Source: Rhodospirillales bacterium
GTDB taxonomy: Bacteria; Pseudomonadota; Gammaproteobacteria; Burkholderiales; Burkholderiaceae_D
DNA: 32,967 bases
Reading direction: 5' to 3'
Assembly (NCBI GenBank): GCA_903970305.1
Contig: CAJCID010000049.1
Location: forward strand, 1-32,967
Of the stretch, positions 32,602-32,967 are shown piece by piece. The position numbers and the translations under genes were made by a program. Numbering within the stretch: position 1 is the stretch's first letter; every line of letters starts with the position of its first letter. A model generated the notes under the pieces. It saw nothing but the letters and a program-made list of their open reading frames with translations, did not search any database and was not told the DNA's origin.

Positions 32602-32967
32602 GGCTTTGCGTGCGGCTCTCGCGCGTGAGATGGGCAAACAGCGTGTAGCGGCGCTGATCGATCTGACCCAGGCGAAGTGCCTCGAGAACAGCGCAGCCGG
32701 GCTCGATCAGATGGGTGCAGTTGTTGAATCGGCAGTGGCCCAGAAACGGGGCGAGTTCCGGGAAGGCCCGCTCGACCGTGCCCGGGCTCAGATGGGCAAG
32801 GCCGAACTCCTGAAAGCCCGGGGTGTCGATCACCTGGCCCTGTGCAGCAGACAGCGGGTAGAGGCGGGCATCGGTGGTCGTGTGCTTGCCCGTGTGCAGT
32901 GCCAAGGAGATCTCCCTGGTCGCGGCTTGCGCATCGGGCACGAGGCAGTTCAGCAACGACGACTTGC
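32579..32967 (-). CDS. rsgA: Ribosome small subunit-dependent GTPase RsgA, 5' part outside the window
   Basis: About 129 C-terminal residues of RsgA, a circularly permuted GTPase that checks late 30S maturation. The frame is open to the right edge, where KSSLLN is the end of the P-loop (G1) motif. Next come the G2-like [12 protein letters not shown] and the G3 motif DTPGF. The C-terminal zinc site [15 protein letters not shown] has the typical Cys/His arrangement. The last helix ([11 protein letters not shown]) is complete and the end looks normal. It overlaps the DUF2007 gene by 23 bases. Confidence 0.95.
   Translation of the reverse strand, partial: KSSLLNCLVPDAQAATREISLALHTGKHTTTDARLYPLSAAQGQVIDTPGFQEFGLAHLSPGTVERAFPELAPFLGHCRFNNCTHLIEPGCAVLEALRLGQIDQRRYTLFAHLTRESRTQSHAPTGPH

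Overview
The window looks like chromosomal DNA of a GC-rich betaproteobacterium, probably from the Burkholderiales or a close relative. The clearest evidence is the 3' third: rpsP-rimM-trmD-rplS is followed by a Nudix CoA-pyrophosphatase-like gene, a CobD/CbiB-family membrane protein and a leftward rsgA, an order I recall from Burkholderiales. The MntH N-terminus and the two lipoproteins with poly-glycine after the lipobox cysteine fit the same group. The genus cannot be told from the sequence. I saw no rRNA, tRNA, CRISPR array, complete insertion sequence or phage gene.

Layout. 1-5.8 kb: the end of an MFS transporter, a leftward TonB-dependent receptor preceded by a small exported His/Cys protein, a DUF4344-type putative metallopeptidase and a small membrane protein. 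5.8-7.8 kb: a C-terminally truncated SRPBCC lipoprotein gene, a YghU-type glutathione-dependent oxidoreductase, and about 700 bp of non-coding DNA holding a 22-bp perfect palindrome and two RNA-hairpin candidates. 7.8-11.6 kb: an acyltransferase-3 protein, an Nramp (MntH) transporter convergent with a Dps ferritin, and a small two-helix membrane protein. 11.7-13.7 kb: a LysR regulator divergent from a small membrane protein and a strongly divergent Hfq/Sm-like protein. 13.7-18.9 kb: a DsrE-like exported protein upstream of an Ig-like lipoprotein gene, an SDR oxidoreductase, and a second Ig-domain lipoprotein with a beta-propeller-like region. 18.9-23.2 kb: an MFS carrier divergent from a TRAP transporter (Tat-exported DctP plus fused DctQM), with an 11-bp tandem repeat between them. 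23.3-25.6 kb: a self-cleaving LexA-like repressor under a probable self-operated promoter, then a DUF4864 protein and a PA0069-family radical SAM protein. 25.6-28.3 kb: TPR, TM2-domain and PQQ-type sugar dehydrogenase-like genes, all leftward. 28.3-33 kb: the ribosomal protein/tRNA modification operon and its housekeeping neighbours.

The best candidate for an under-described system is the compact three-gene LexA-like/DUF4864/radical SAM cassette. Its operator has the form GAAC-N4-GTTC, unlike the usual CTGT-N8-ACAG type of beta- and gammaproteobacterial LexA. It sits just after a -10 element, so the cassette may form a small, separately wired damage- or stress-inducible regulon. The second candidate is the Hfq-like protein, which lacks the YKH signature and has a roughly 90-residue tail. 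All functional statements are inferred from sequence recognition by eye; no database search was run.
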